Made by a program: the position numbers and the translations under genes
Notes under the pieces: generated by a model
The model's database searches: none
What the model saw: only the letters and a program-made list of their open reading frames with translations
What the model was told of the DNA's origin: nothing
DNA from: an uncultured Burkholderiales bacterium
GTDB lineage: Bacteria; Pseudomonadota; Gammaproteobacteria; Burkholderiales; Thiobacillaceae
Direction of reading: 5' to 3'
Assembly (NCBI GenBank): GCA_937949525.1
Contig: CALEDT010000039.1
Span: 1-64,000 of the forward strand
DNA length: 64,000 bases
In this document: piece by piece, positions 49,562 through 58,525 of the stretch
How positions within the stretch are numbered: the stretch's first letter is position 1
How the letters are laid out: the number at the start of each line of letters is the position of its first letter

Positions 49562-49648
49562 GCCCAGGTGGCGGAATTGGTAGACGCACTAGGTTCAGGT
49601 CCTAGCGCTCGCAAGGGCGTGGAGGTTCGAGTCCTCTCCTGGGCACCA
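49562..49648 (+). tRNA. tRNA-Leu (CAG)
   Basis: An 87-base class II cloverleaf with acceptor GCCCAGG / CCTGGGC, anticodon loop TTCAGGT (anticodon CAG), a long variable arm (CGCTCGCAAGGGCG), T-loop TTCGAGT and encoded CCA at 49646-49648. It has its own promoter and terminator. Confidence 0.97.
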
Positions 49649-49656
49649 AGTCAACG

Positions 49657-49683
49657 AAAAAGCCGGCTCATCGCCGGCTTTTT
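49657..49683 (+). terminator. Intrinsic terminator of tRNA-Leu
   Basis: GCCGGC (49662-49667) pairs with GCCGGC (49673-49678) across a five-base loop, with five A before and five T after, so the stem can extend to 11 pairs. It lies nine bases after the tRNA end. Confidence 0.92.
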
Positions 49684-49797
49684 GCATTTCTGGGCGCCCC
49701 CCGGCGCGCCCGCTCGGGTCACGCCCGACGCCGGAAGCTTGGCATGGTAACACGCCCCGGGTGCGACGGGCTGCGGCGTGTGTACGTCAGGCCGGAC

Positions 49798-50304
49798 TCA
49801 CTCCACCGTGATGGTGGTTGCCTTCGGCTTGCCGGGTGCGGCTTTCGGCAGTTCGACGCGCAACACGCCGTTGCGGTAGGCGGCCTTGGCCTGGTCGGCC
49901 AGCACCGGCACCGGCAACGGCACCACGCGGCGGAAGCTGCCGTAGGCGCATTGCATGACGCGCCAGCGACCCTCGGTGCTCTCACGCTCGAAGCGCTTCT
50001 CGCCGCTGATCACCAGGTTGTCGTCGACCACCTCGATGGCCAAGTCCTCCTTCTCCATGCCGGGAACCTCGACGCGCACCACCAGCCGGCTGTCGTCCTC
50101 GAACAGGTCGCCGCCCAGCATGGCCCAGCCGCGGCTGGGCAGGTAGAAGTCGTCGTCGATCTCGGCCGGTGCCGGCAGGTTGGAGTTCTCCCCGGGCTTG
50201 AAGCGGGTCAGCGCGCCGGCGGCGGAGCGGGTGAGATGGTGCCAGCCCTCGGACAGGTTGTCCCAAAACGAGCTGATTTCCTGTTTCAACGCATTCAGAT
50301 TCAT
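49798..50304 (-). CDS. Small heat-shock protein (Hsp20 / alpha-crystallin family) A
   Basis: 168 residues. The N-terminal ~65 residues are variable and Trp/Phe-containing (FWDNLSEGWHHL). The alpha-crystallin domain follows, with RVEVPGMEKEDLAIEVVDDNL, GSFRRVVPLP and the NGVLRVELPK signature. It should hold unfolding proteins in an ATP-independent way. It is the last of three tandem Hsp20 genes; 84 bases separate it from the middle one. Confidence 0.93.
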   Translation of the reverse strand: MNLNALKQEISSFWDNLSEGWHHLTRSAAGALTRFKPGENSNLPAPAEIDDDFYLPSRGWAMLGGDLFEDDSRLVVRVEVPGMEKEDLAIEVVDDNLVISGEKRFERESTEGRWRVMQCAYGSFRRVVPLPVPVLADQAKAAYRNGVLRVELPKAAPGKPKATTITVE

Positions 50305-50388
50305 GTGTACCTCCTGGCGTACATTCGGCGTCGCCCGCCGCGCGTGAACGCGACAGGACGATCGCCTCGGGCGGGTTTCACCGCGGGA

Positions 50389-50760
50389 TCACAGCACCTT
50401 GATCTCGACCCGACGCGGCTGCGCGTGCTCGGCCTTGGGGATGCGCAGCTTCAGCACCCCGTGCGCGAACTCGGCGGCGACCTTGTCGGCATCCAGCTCC
50501 TTGGACAGCGTGAACACGCGGCGGTAGCGCGGCAGGCTGATCTCGGCATGGCTGGCCTCCATGCCCTCGGGCATGTCGAGCGTGACCTCGCCTTCGATGG
50601 TCAGGGTATCGGCCTCCACCTGCAGGTTCAAACGGTCCTTGGGCACGCCGGGCAGATCGGCATACAGCGTGATGCCGGCGGCATCCTCGAATACGTCCAC
50701 CGGCGGCAGCAACGCGGCTTCGTGACGTGGCGTTTCGGTCTTGCGGGCGGTATCGGTCAT
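50389..50760 (-). CDS. Small heat-shock protein (Hsp20 family) B
   Basis: 123 residues from ATG 50760, fixed by AAAGGAGG directly upstream. It is short, almost only an alpha-crystallin domain: FEDAAGITLYADLPGVPKDRL, LPRYRRVFTLSKELD and HGVLKLRIPK. The N-terminal arm is only ~25 residues. It begins 14 bases after the stop of Hsp20 C. Confidence 0.93.
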   Translation of the reverse strand: MTDTARKTETPRHEAALLPPVDVFEDAAGITLYADLPGVPKDRLNLQVEADTLTIEGEVTLDMPEGMEASHAEISLPRYRRVFTLSKELDADKVAAEFAHGVLKLRIPKAEHAQPRRVEIKVL

Positions 50761-50774
50761 GGCCTGTCCTCCTT

Positions 50775-51215
50775 TCACTGGATGCTGATGCGGCGCGGTT
50801 GCGCGGCCTGTTTGCGCTGGATGCTGATGTGCAGCACGCCGTCGCGGTAACGCGCCTCGACGGCATTGGCGTCGATATCGTCCGGCAACGTGACCACGCG
50901 GCGGAAGCGCCCGGCGAAACGTTCGTCGATGTGCACCGCAGCCTTGGCGTCCTGCGCGGGCTGCTCCACCTTGCGCTCACCGGCGATGGTGAGCACGCCC
51001 TTCTCGATCTGTACTTCGATGGCGGACGGGTCCACGCCGGGCGCGAACGCATAGATTTCCACCGAGCGCGGCGTGCCGCCGACGTTCATGGCCGGGAAAC
51101 CGCCGCGCGCGGCGCCGCGGATGCTGGGGGTGATGTCGAACGCCTCGCGCATCTCGCGCTGCAGGCGATCCAGTTCCGCGAACACGTCGCGGGGGAACGG
51201 GGTGCGATAGATCAT
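50775..51215 (-). CDS. Small heat-shock protein (Hsp20 family) C
   Basis: 146 residues. [17 protein letters not shown] is the N-terminal arm, and the alpha-crystallin domain has [36 protein letters not shown] and [10 protein letters not shown]. It is the first gene of the three-Hsp20 operon and lies next to the divergent cbpA promoter region. Confidence 0.93.
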   Translation of the reverse strand: MIYRTPFPRDVFAELDRLQREMREAFDITPSIRGAARGGFPAMNVGGTPRSVEIYAFAPGVDPSAIEVQIEKGVLTIAGERKVEQPAQDAKAAVHIDERFAGRFRRVVTLPDDIDANAVEARYRDGVLHISIQRKQAAQPRRISIQ

Positions 51216-51263
51216 GTTCGTCTCCTTGTGCTTGGGTCGGTGGCCCCTGGCGGGCCGGTGTCG

Positions 51264-51295
51264 GTTAACTGAGGATAGGCGCCGGCGATTTCAAG
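51264..51295 (-). promoter_or_regulatory. Sigma-32-like promoter of the Hsp20 operon
   Basis: On the minus strand CTTGAAA (51295-51289) is a perfect sigma-32 -35 box. The -10 candidate CCTCAGTT begins 14 bases later, a weaker match to CCCCATNT. It lies about 50 bases before the Hsp20 C start. Confidence 0.55.
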
Positions 51296-51297
51296 TT

Positions 51298-51326
51298 CTT
51301 GACGCCGGCGCCGCCGGCCCTCATTT
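51298..51326 (+). promoter_or_regulatory. Sigma-32-like promoter of cbpA-cbpM
   Basis: CTTGACG at 51298-51304, a 13-base spacer and CCCTCATTT at 51318-51326 fit the sigma-32 pattern CTTGAAA-N13-CCCCATNT with small changes. It lies 46 bases before the cbpA start. The -35 box is two bases from that of the divergent Hsp20 promoter. Confidence 0.6.
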
Positions 51327-51372
51327 GACTAAGATAGACAAACCGTTCGCCCGCAGGGGCATGGGAGCGTGC

Positions 51373-52323
51373 ATGCAATTCAAGGACTACTACCAGACGC
51401 TGGGCGTTCCGCGCGACGCCTCGGCCGAGGACATCAAGAAGGCGTTTCGCAAGCTGGCGCGCAAATACCATCCGGACGTATCCAAGGAGCCGGACGCCGA
51501 ACTGCGCATGAAGGAGGTCAACGAGGCGCACGCGGTGCTGTCCGACCCGGAGAAGCGCGCGGCCTATGACCGTCTGGGCCGCGATTACCGTCCTGGTCAG
51601 GACTTCCGCCCACCGCCGGACTGGGACGCCGGATTCGAGTTCTCCACGCGCGGCTTCTCGCCGGACGAAGCCGCCGGCTTCAGCGACTTCTTCGCCGAAC
51701 TGTTCGGCCGCATGGGCGGCGCTGGCGGCTTCCGTGCCGGCGGCGCAGGCTATCAGGCACGCGGCGAGGACCACCACGCCAAGGTGATGTTGGACATCGA
51801 GGACGCGTTCCACGGCGCCACCCGGCAGATCACATTGCAGGCGCCGCGAGTCGATGCGCAGGGACGCGTGCGCCTGGAGACCCGCGCGCTGAACGTGCGC
51901 ATTCCCAAGGGGGTGCGCGAGGGCCAGATCATCCGCCTGGCCGGGCAAGGCGCGCCCGGTCCCGGCAGCGCGCCGGCCGGCGATCTGCTGCTGGAGGTCC
52001 ACTTCCGCCCACATCCGCGCTATCGCGTGGTCGGCCGCGATCTGCATCTGACGCTGCCGGTGGCGCCGTGGGAGGCGGCGCTGGGCGCGGTGATCGCGGT
52101 GCCGTTGCCGACCGGCGAAGTCAAGGTGCGCATCCCCGAGGGCACGCGCGGCGGTCATCCCATGCGCGTGCGCGGCAAGGGCATACCGGGCGAGCCGCCG
52201 GGCGACCTGCTGCTCGACATCCACATCACCCTGCCGCCGGCCGATACGCCCAAGGCCCGGCAGTTGTACGAAACCATGGCGCGCGAGCTGGCCTTCGATC
52301 CGCGCCCCGACTGGAGGACCTGA
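51373..52323 (+). CDS. cbpA: Curved-DNA-binding-protein-like DnaJ co-chaperone
   Basis: 316 residues from ATG 51373, with GGGAG upstream. The J domain is [17 protein letters not shown] through HPD in [10 protein letters not shown]; a short Gly/Phe-type region (~residues 75-135) and two DnaJ C-terminal substrate domains follow. There is no zinc finger, as in CbpA. It should recruit DnaK, and in E. coli CbpA also binds DNA. cbpM follows after two bases. Confidence 0.92.
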   Translation: MQFKDYYQTLGVPRDASAEDIKKAFRKLARKYHPDVSKEPDAELRMKEVNEAHAVLSDPEKRAAYDRLGRDYRPGQDFRPPPDWDAGFEFSTRGFSPDEAAGFSDFFAELFGRMGGAGGFRAGGAGYQARGEDHHAKVMLDIEDAFHGATRQITLQAPRVDAQGRVRLETRALNVRIPKGVREGQIIRLAGQGAPGPGSAPAGDLLLEVHFRPHPRYRVVGRDLHLTLPVAPWEAALGAVIAVPLPTGEVKVRIPEGTRGGHPMRVRGKGIPGEPPGDLLLDIHITLPPADTPKARQLYETMARELAFDPRPDWRT

Positions 52324-52325
52324 GC

Positions 52326-52619
52326 ATGCGTGACGACGAGGTGCTGATCGGTTGTCTGATGGAGGACAGCTGGCTGACCCTGGAACAGGTCGCCGCGGCA
52401 TGCTCGGTGGAGCCGGCCTGGCTGCTGCGTCACATCGAGGAAGGACTGTTTCCGCACGCCGAGAGCGTCGCCGGCGTCTGGCGTTTCACCGACGCCAGCC
52501 TGCTGCGCGCGCGCCGCATGCGCCAACTGGAGCGCGACTTCGATGCCGTGCCGGAGCTCGCCGCGCTGGTCGCGGACCTGCTGGAGGAGATCGACGCGCT
52601 GCGCGCGCGCGGCTGTTGA
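52326..52619 (+). CDS. cbpM: CbpM-family modulator of CbpA
   Basis: 97 residues. MerR-like helices are visible (LEQVAAACSVEPAWLLRHIEEGL then WRFTDASLLRARRMRQLERDF), which is the CbpM fold. CbpM binds the J domain of CbpA and inhibits it. The start is two bases after the cbpA stop. Confidence 0.9.
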   Translation: MRDDEVLIGCLMEDSWLTLEQVAAACSVEPAWLLRHIEEGLFPHAESVAGVWRFTDASLLRARRMRQLERDFDAVPELAALVADLLEEIDALRARGC

Positions 52620-52660
52620 CGGCCACTCGGTGGCGCGTCACCCGGCCGGCGGCCGCACGG

Positions 52661-53842
52661 TCAATACTGGAACGTCGCCTCGGTTTCCTGCACCGGCCGC
52701 GCGAACTGGTCGGCGGTGAGGTCGATGCCGAAGCGCACGTCTCCCGCTTCCACCGCCTTGACCACCATGCGCCAAGTGGCACGGGTACGCGGCAGCAGTT
52801 CGGGCAGCGGTTGGGCGATGACGCGCTGGCCTTCGGCGTGCAGCGGGCTGTCGCCGCCGCCTTCGACGTAGCGCTGCTGCGGCTCCAGCGTGGCGACGAT
52901 GGCCACCTGGGTCAGGGCCGTGCTGCCCTGGTTGAACACGGCGATTTCGTACACCACGTCCTTGCCGACCTCGACCGGATCGCCAATGTCGATGACATGC
53001 AGCAACACCGCCGGCACACCATGCACGTCCACCGCGCAGTGCGCCGTGGCCGCGCTGCCGCGCTCACCGCTGGCGGTCGCAGCGAAGTGCAACGCACCCG
53101 CGCGCGTCGGCGTGTGCGTGACGCAGGCCTCGCGGCGTTCGCCGGGCGCCAGCGGTGCGAAACGCCAGACCAGATCGGCGCCGTCGCGCGCACCGGTGGC
53201 GACGCTGAGGTGCTCCACGGCGAGCTCGGCCGGCACCCGCATGCGCAAGTCCACCTGCCGTTCCGCCAGATCGCCGGTATTGGCGAGCTGCGGGCACACG
53301 GTCAGCGGCCGGCCGAGCGCGACGTTGGCCGGCGCCGTGCAGGACAGTTCCAGCACCGGCGCCGGCCGCGGCAACTGCTCCTCCACCCAGAAGTTGCTGC
53401 ACGCCTTGGGCGTCACCACACGGTAGCGACGGTCGCCGGAAATGAACGAGAACTCGTAGGCGTCGATCGGCTCCTTGCCCGCCCACAGCACGTTGCGCAG
53501 CAGGCGCGCCTCGCCGCGCCGTCGGGTGGACATGGCCGGCAGCACGGTGCCCACCGGGATGCTGATCGCGCGGATCTCGGCGGTGGCGACGGCGGCGAGG
53601 AAGTCGTCGAAGTGGCCCAGATAACCGCTCTGGCGCAGGATGGTGTTGACGTCCTGGCGTAGCGCCTCGCTCGACAGCGTGCGGCGCAGATCGTCCGGAC
53701 TGTGCAGCGGATCGGCGAAGCGCGTCGCCGGGTTGCCCAGCCGGGTGGCGCGATGCAGCTCGCTGGCGACGGCCGATGCGCACAGGCACAGGGCCACGAG
53801 CATCAGCAACACATGCTGTATCGGGGATGGGCGGTGGTTCAC
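52661..53842 (-). CDS. Exported protein with a novel N-terminal region and DUF11/CARDB-like modules
   Basis: 393 residues from GTG 53842, chosen because GGAG lies six bases upstream and the signal peptide (HVLLMLVALCLCASAVAS) follows. Residues ~30-165 match nothing I know; they include a conserved-looking VVTPKACSNFW. Two Ig-like modules follow (~165-275 and ~275-393), with SCTAPANVALGRPLTVCPQL and IGDPVEVGKDVVYEIAVFNQG, the DUF11 or CARDB type. Cysteines are frequent for an exported protein. Its flank is convergent with cbpM on one side and in line with an SLC13-type transporter on the other. Function unknown. Confidence 0.75.
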   Translation of the reverse strand: MNHRPSPIQHVLLMLVALCLCASAVASELHRATRLGNPATRFADPLHSPDDLRRTLSSEALRQDVNTILRQSGYLGHFDDFLAAVATAEIRAISIPVGTVLPAMSTRRRGEARLLRNVLWAGKEPIDAYEFSFISGDRRYRVVTPKACSNFWVEEQLPRPAPVLELSCTAPANVALGRPLTVCPQLANTGDLAERQVDLRMRVPAELAVEHLSVATGARDGADLVWRFAPLAPGERREACVTHTPTRAGALHFAATASGERGSAATAHCAVDVHGVPAVLLHVIDIGDPVEVGKDVVYEIAVFNQGSTALTQVAIVATLEPQQRYVEGGGDSPLHAEGQRVIAQPLPELLPRTRATWRMVVKAVEAGDVRFGIDLTADQFARPVQETEATFQY

Positions 53843-53848
53843 GACGTT

Positions 53849-53852
53849 CTCC
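53849..53852 (-). promoter_or_regulatory. Ribosome binding site that decides a GTG start
   Basis: GGAG on the minus strand lies six bases before GTG at 53842. An upstream in-frame ATG at 53902 would place a Pro/Arg-rich leader before the signal peptide and has no such site. Confidence 0.6.
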
Positions 53853-53926
53853 GGTAGCTGCCCGCGCGGCCGAGGGGGCACGGACGCACAGTGTATCGCC
53901 ATGCGCTTTACCGACGCATGCGCATG

Positions 53927-55888
53927 TCAGTAGAGCAGATTGAGCACCACCATCATCACCGCCAGGAACAGCACGGTCATGATGCCGCCGGCGCGCAGGA
54001 AATCGGCCACGCGATAACCGCCCGGCCCCATGATCAGCGCATTGACCTGATGGGTGGGCAGCAGAAAGGCATTGGACGTGGCCAGCGCCACGGTGAGTGC
54101 GAACACCGCCGGATCGGCGCCGGCGCCCAGTGCGATGTTGATCGCCAGCGGCACCAGCAGCACCGTGGCGCCGACGTTGGACATGACCAGGCTGAACAGC
54201 GTGGCCAGCACGGCGACCGCCAGTTGCAAGCCCCAGCCGGGCACGTCGCCAAACCCGGCCAGCACCGCCTGGGCGATCCACGCCGCAGTGCCGCTGCTCT
54301 CCACCGCCTGACCGAGCGGAATCAGGCTGGCGAGCAGGAACACGGTCTTCCAGCTCACCGCGCGATAGGCTTCCTGCGCGCTCAGCACACCGGCCAGCAG
54401 CATGCCGACGGCGCCGGTGAACAACGCCGCGGCCAGCAGCATGTCGGTGAACAGCACCAGGCCCAGCGCCAGCGCGAACGCGGCCAGCGCCCACCCGAGC
54501 TTGTGCGGGCGCAGTTCCTCATGCGGATACTCGGTGGTGATCACGACGAAATCGCGGTTGCCTTGCAGTTGCGCCAGCACCGACCAGGGCGTGTGCACCA
54601 CCAGCGTGTCGCCGGCCTGCAGCGGCAGATCGCGGATGCCCTGACCTTCGCGCAGGGTCTCGCCCCGGCGGTGCACCGCCAGCAGCGCCAGGCCATAGGT
54701 CTTGCGCATCGACACGGCGCGCGCGCTCTGGCCGATCAGCGTCGAGCCCGGCGGGATCACCAGTTCGGCGATACCGGCGCGCGTCGCGGTCAGCGCCTCG
54801 GCGAAGGTGACCAGCTCGTCGCGCAACTCCAGGCCGTTGCCGTCCACCAGCAGGCGCAGGTTGGCGGGCGCGGCGAGCATGCCCAGCACCATGCCGGCTT
54901 CGATCTGTGCATCGCGTTCGACGCCGCCGGGGCCGATGCGCACGTCCCCGCCACCCTTGGCGACCGCGATCACGCGCACCCGCGCGCTGCGCTCCAGCTC
55001 GTCCAGCGCCCGGCCGACCAGGGGCGAGCCGGCCGGCACGCAAACCTCGAACAGCCCGTAATCCAGGCCGTACAGTTCCTGGAAATAGGCCATCGCCGGT
55101 GCGCCGCGCGTGGCGTGGTCGTGGCCGCCGGCCGGCAGCACGTGACGACCGGCGAGCACGAAATAGGCGATACCCGCCGCCAGTAGCGCCAGACCGACCG
55201 GGGTCACCGAGAACAGCGACCAGGGCTGCATGCGCTGCGCCTCCGGCAAGGTCTGGTTGGAGGCGAGGATCAGGTCGTTGAGCAGGATGAGCGGGCTGGA
55301 GCCCACCAGGGTCAGCGTACCGCCCAGGATGGCGCAGAAACCCATGGGCATCAGCAGGCGCGACAGCGGCAGGCCGGTGCGCGCGGCAATGCGGCTGACC
55401 ACCGGCAGGAACAGCGCCGCCGCGCCGACGTTCTGCATGAAGCTGGAGATCACCCCGACCGCGCCGGATACCGCCGGGATCACGCGCGCCTCGGTGCGTC
55501 CGGCGACGCGCAGGATGGCGGCGGCAACGTGATTCATCATGCCGGTCTTGTCCAGCCCGGCGCCGATGATCATCACCGCGATGATGGACATCACCGCGTT
55601 GCCGGCAAAGCCGGAGAACAACTGTGCACCGGGCACCAGCGGACCTTCCAGCCCGAGCGGCAGCGCGAACGCGCTGAGCAGGCCGAGCAGCACCAGGATG
55701 GACAGCGCGGCCACGTCGATGGCCACCACCTCGAACACGAACAGATAAACCGTGAGCAGCAACAGCGTGCACACCACGGCGACCTCGGTCGCCGGCGCCA
55801 CGGCAGCGGTCAGCAGCGCGGCAGCGATGAACAGCGGCGCGGCGAACAAATGGCGCCACGGCAGACGGGCGCGCGCGGGCGTGGCCAT
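53927..55888 (-). CDS. SLC13/DASS-family transporter with two RCK_C (TrkA-C) domains
   Basis: 653 residues. About six N-terminal TM helices lead into a cytoplasmic insert with two TrkA-C-like domains (~residues 265-355 and ~360-445, e.g. YGLFEVCVPAGSPLVGRALDEL and IAELVIPPGSTLIGQSARAV), then further TM helices to the end. ISSFMQNVGAAALFLPV and the later SNVGATVLLVPLAINIALGAG are the two substrate-site repeats of the family. It probably moves anions such as sulfate or dicarboxylates with sodium; the substrate cannot be told from sequence. Confidence 0.9.
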   Translation of the reverse strand: MATPARARLPWRHLFAAPLFIAAALLTAAVAPATEVAVVCTLLLLTVYLFVFEVVAIDVAALSILVLLGLLSAFALPLGLEGPLVPGAQLFSGFAGNAVMSIIAVMIIGAGLDKTGMMNHVAAAILRVAGRTEARVIPAVSGAVGVISSFMQNVGAAALFLPVVSRIAARTGLPLSRLLMPMGFCAILGGTLTLVGSSPLILLNDLILASNQTLPEAQRMQPWSLFSVTPVGLALLAAGIAYFVLAGRHVLPAGGHDHATRGAPAMAYFQELYGLDYGLFEVCVPAGSPLVGRALDELERSARVRVIAVAKGGGDVRIGPGGVERDAQIEAGMVLGMLAAPANLRLLVDGNGLELRDELVTFAEALTATRAGIAELVIPPGSTLIGQSARAVSMRKTYGLALLAVHRRGETLREGQGIRDLPLQAGDTLVVHTPWSVLAQLQGNRDFVVITTEYPHEELRPHKLGWALAAFALALGLVLFTDMLLAAALFTGAVGMLLAGVLSAQEAYRAVSWKTVFLLASLIPLGQAVESSGTAAWIAQAVLAGFGDVPGWGLQLAVAVLATLFSLVMSNVGATVLLVPLAINIALGAGADPAVFALTVALATSNAFLLPTHQVNALIMGPGGYRVADFLRAGGIMTVLFLAVMMVVLNLLY

Positions 55889-55898
55889 GCGCCTGCGT

Positions 55899-56738
55899 TC
55901 AGCGCTTGCCGGAGCCGGAAGCCAGGCGCAGCACGCGGTCCATCATGCGCGTGGACAGCACCCGGCGCAGCCACCAGAACGCCACCGACGGCACGGTGAC
56001 CGGATAGCGCGGCCGCGGCCGTCGGCTCTCCAGCGCATGCACCACCTTGGCCAGCACCGCCTCGGGCCCGAGCGTGAACGGCGCCACCGGCCCGGGCGCG
56101 CGCAGCCGCGCCAGTTGCGCTTCATATACCGCTCGGTGCACGCTGCCCTGCCAGTCGACGTGCCGCTCGAAATGCGGCAGGCAGTTCTCGCGGAAACGCG
56201 ACACGATGGGCCCGGGCTCCACCAGGCTGACGTGCACGCCGCTGCCGGCCAGCTCCATGCGCAGCGTGTCGGTGAGCCCCTCCAGCGCGTACTTGGCGGC
56301 GATGTAGGCGCCGCGATAGGGCATGGCGGCATAACCCAGCACCGAACTGTTCATGACGATGCGGCCATACGCCTGCTTACGCATCACCGGCAGCACCCAG
56401 TTGGTCAGTTCGACCCAGCCGAACAGGTTGGTCTCGAACTGCGCGCGCAGCGCATCACGCGAAAGATCCTCGACCGCGCCGACCTGGCCGTAGCCGCCGT
56501 TGTTGAACAGCGCGCCCAGACGGCCGTCGTTGCGTGCCATGACCTCGGCCACGGCGACGCGGATGCTTTCCGGGTTGTCCAGATCGAGCTGCAACGCTTC
56601 CAGGCCCTCGTTGCGCAGCCGCGCCACATCGTCCGGTTTGCGCGCGCTGGCGAACACGCGCCAGCCGCGCGCGCGCAGACCATGCGCGACGGCGTGGCCG
56701 ATGCCGCTGGAACAGCCGGTGATGAGGATGCTCTTCAT
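55899..56738 (-). CDS. Short-chain dehydrogenase/reductase
   Basis: 279 residues from ATG 56738, which overlaps the folA stop (ATGA). The NAD(P) motif is TGCSSGIG, NNG is NNGGYG, and the catalytic residues are Ser in NSSVLGY and YIAAK. The C-terminal LRRVLSTRMMDRVLRL tail suggests the classical retinol-dehydrogenase-like group. The substrate is unknown. Confidence 0.9.
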   Translation of the reverse strand: MKSILITGCSSGIGHAVAHGLRARGWRVFASARKPDDVARLRNEGLEALQLDLDNPESIRVAVAEVMARNDGRLGALFNNGGYGQVGAVEDLSRDALRAQFETNLFGWVELTNWVLPVMRKQAYGRIVMNSSVLGYAAMPYRGAYIAAKYALEGLTDTLRMELAGSGVHVSLVEPGPIVSRFRENCLPHFERHVDWQGSVHRAVYEAQLARLRAPGPVAPFTLGPEAVLAKVVHALESRRPRPRYPVTVPSVAFWWLRRVLSTRMMDRVLRLASGSGKR

Positions 56739-57223
56739 GACGCGACGCGCTGGTAAGTGACGAAATCGTAGGCCAGACCATGGTCGGCGACATGCGGTTC
56801 CCGCGCCACCTCGCGCCATTGCGCCGCGTCGAACGCCGGGAAACGCGCATCGCCGGCGTACTCCGCCTGGATCTCGGTCAGATACAGCCGCTGCGCGCGC
56901 GGCAGCGCCTGGGCATAGAGCTCGGCGCCGCCGACGCAGAACACCTCCGCATCGTCACCACAGGCGGCAATCGCCTCGTCCAGCGAGTGCGCGCTGATGC
57001 AGCCTTCCACCCGGTAACCGGGATCGCGCGTCAGAATCACGGTGACACGGCCGGGCAGGGGCCGGCCGATCGATTCATAGGTCCGGCGTCCCATCAGGAT
57101 GTGGTGTCCGAGCGTCAACGCCTTGAAGCGCTTGAGATCCTCGGGCAGATGCCAGGGCAGCGTGTTGTCGACGCCGATCACGCGATTCCTGGCCATGGCG
57201 GCGATGACGGAAAGGATGGGCAT
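56735..57223 (-). CDS. folA: Dihydrofolate reductase
   Basis: 162 residues. It reduces dihydrofolate to tetrahydrofolate with NADPH. LSVIAAMARNRVIGVDNTLPWHLPEDLKRF (in two halves) holds the active-site Asp/Trp region; ILMGRRTYESIGRPLPGR and VFCVGGAELYAQAL follow. The stop overlaps the SDR start. Confidence 0.96.
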   Translation of the reverse strand: MPILSVIAAMARNRVIGVDNTLPWHLPEDLKRFKALTLGHHILMGRRTYESIGRPLPGRVTVILTRDPGYRVEGCISAHSLDEAIAACGDDAEVFCVGGAELYAQALPRAQRLYLTEIQAEYAGDARFPAFDAAQWREVAREPHVADHGLAYDFVTYQRVAS

Positions 57224-57338
57224 GGTCGAAGAAACCGGATGGACTCGAATGAGCGGCGACCGGGTACGTCCCGTTGCGCCAGGCCGCCATTCTAGCCGCG
57301 CGCCGCCGCGGTGATGGACGCGTGCCACGCGCCGGACA

Positions 57339-58523
57339 TCAGCGCGGTCGCAGCCTGACGCCATCGGCGATGCGGTCGTCGGGATGCGCGATGACCCGTT
57401 CGCCGGGCTGCAAGCCCTGCAGCACCTGCGCGGCCAGGCCACTGCGCTGGCCGATTTCGACGGCGCGCAGGCGCGCGCGCCCTGCCTCGGCGACGAACAC
57501 CGCCCAGCCATCACCCTGGCGGAACAGCGCGCTGGCCGGGATCAGCAGCACACCCTCGCCCTGCCACAGCACGAAGCGCGCCTCGACGCGATAGCCGTCG
57601 CCCAGTCGCTGCCAGTGCGCACGCGGCGTGACCAGGTCGATGACGACGCGCACGCGCTGTTCTTCCACGCCCAGCGCGGAGATCTTGGTGAAGCCGGCCG
57701 GCTCGACCACGCGCACGCGCCCCTCCAGGCTCGCCTCGCCCCCCCAGCGCTCCAGCAGCACGCGCGCGCCGGGCGCGATACGCACCGCCGCTGTGGACAG
57801 CACCTCCACCACCACTTCCAGGCTGTCGGGATTGCCGATCTCCAGCAGCGGCTGGCCGGGCTGCACCGCGCCCTCGCTTTCGCGCGGCAGCGCCAGCACG
57901 TAGCCGGCCACCGGCGCGACCACCGGCAGCGGCGCCACCGGCGCATCGCGGCCGGCGCGCATCAGCGCGGCGCGCGCCAGCTCGACTTCATGGCGCGCCA
58001 CCTCGCCGGCGTAGGCCGCCGCACGCGCGCCGGCGGCCGCGGCGCGGTCGCGCGCGGCCGCCTGGTCGAGTGCCGCTTGCGACATGAACTGCGCGCGCAC
58101 CAGCGCTTCGGCGCGCGCCAACTCCTGCCGCGCCAACGTCGCCTCGGCCTCCGCCGCCTGCTGCTGCTCGCGCGCGGCGCGTTGCGCCGCCAGGGCGGCC
58201 TCCAGCCGCGCCTGCGCCTGCGCGCGTGCACGCGCATCCAGTTCGGCGGTGCGCGCCGGTTCGATCCGCACCACGGTCTGACCGGCCTCGACCCGGTCGC
58301 CCACCTTCAGTTCGATGCGGCGGGCATGACCGCTCACCGGCGCGGCAATCTGATAGCGCTCGCGCACGCGCGTGCGCCCCTCCTCCTCCACCGTCACCAG
58401 CAGATCGCCGGGCGCCGCCTCAACCAGATCGGCGGGCACCGGTCTGGGGCTAAAGCCATGGACGATGCCGCCGATCAACAGCAGGGCGAGGACGGCGTAA
58501 CCGATGCGGGCGCGCCAGTTCAT
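57339..58523 (-). CDS. HlyD/RND-type periplasmic adaptor subunit of an ABC efflux system
   Basis: 394 residues from ATG 58523, placed so that GAGG lies eight bases upstream; ATG 58529 overlaps the upstream stop and is the alternative. An N-terminal TM anchor (IGYAVLALLLIGGIVHGF) is followed by biotinyl-lipoyl halves (PVSGHARRIELKVGDRVEAG and PLPVVAPVAGYVLAL) around a long Ala/Arg/Gln-rich coiled coil (~residues 85-200), and a beta-barrel region. It is the last gene of an ATPase-permease-adaptor operon. Confidence 0.9.
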   Translation of the reverse strand: MNWRARIGYAVLALLLIGGIVHGFSPRPVPADLVEAAPGDLLVTVEEEGRTRVRERYQIAAPVSGHARRIELKVGDRVEAGQTVVRIEPARTAELDARARAQAQARLEAALAAQRAAREQQQAAEAEATLARQELARAEALVRAQFMSQAALDQAAARDRAAAAGARAAAYAGEVARHEVELARAALMRAGRDAPVAPLPVVAPVAGYVLALPRESEGAVQPGQPLLEIGNPDSLEVVVEVLSTAAVRIAPGARVLLERWGGEASLEGRVRVVEPAGFTKISALGVEEQRVRVVIDLVTPRAHWQRLGDGYRVEARFVLWQGEGVLLIPASALFRQGDGWAVFVAEAGRARLRAVEIGQRSGLAAQVLQGLQPGERVIAHPDDRIADGVRLRPR

Positions 58524-58525
58524 GT

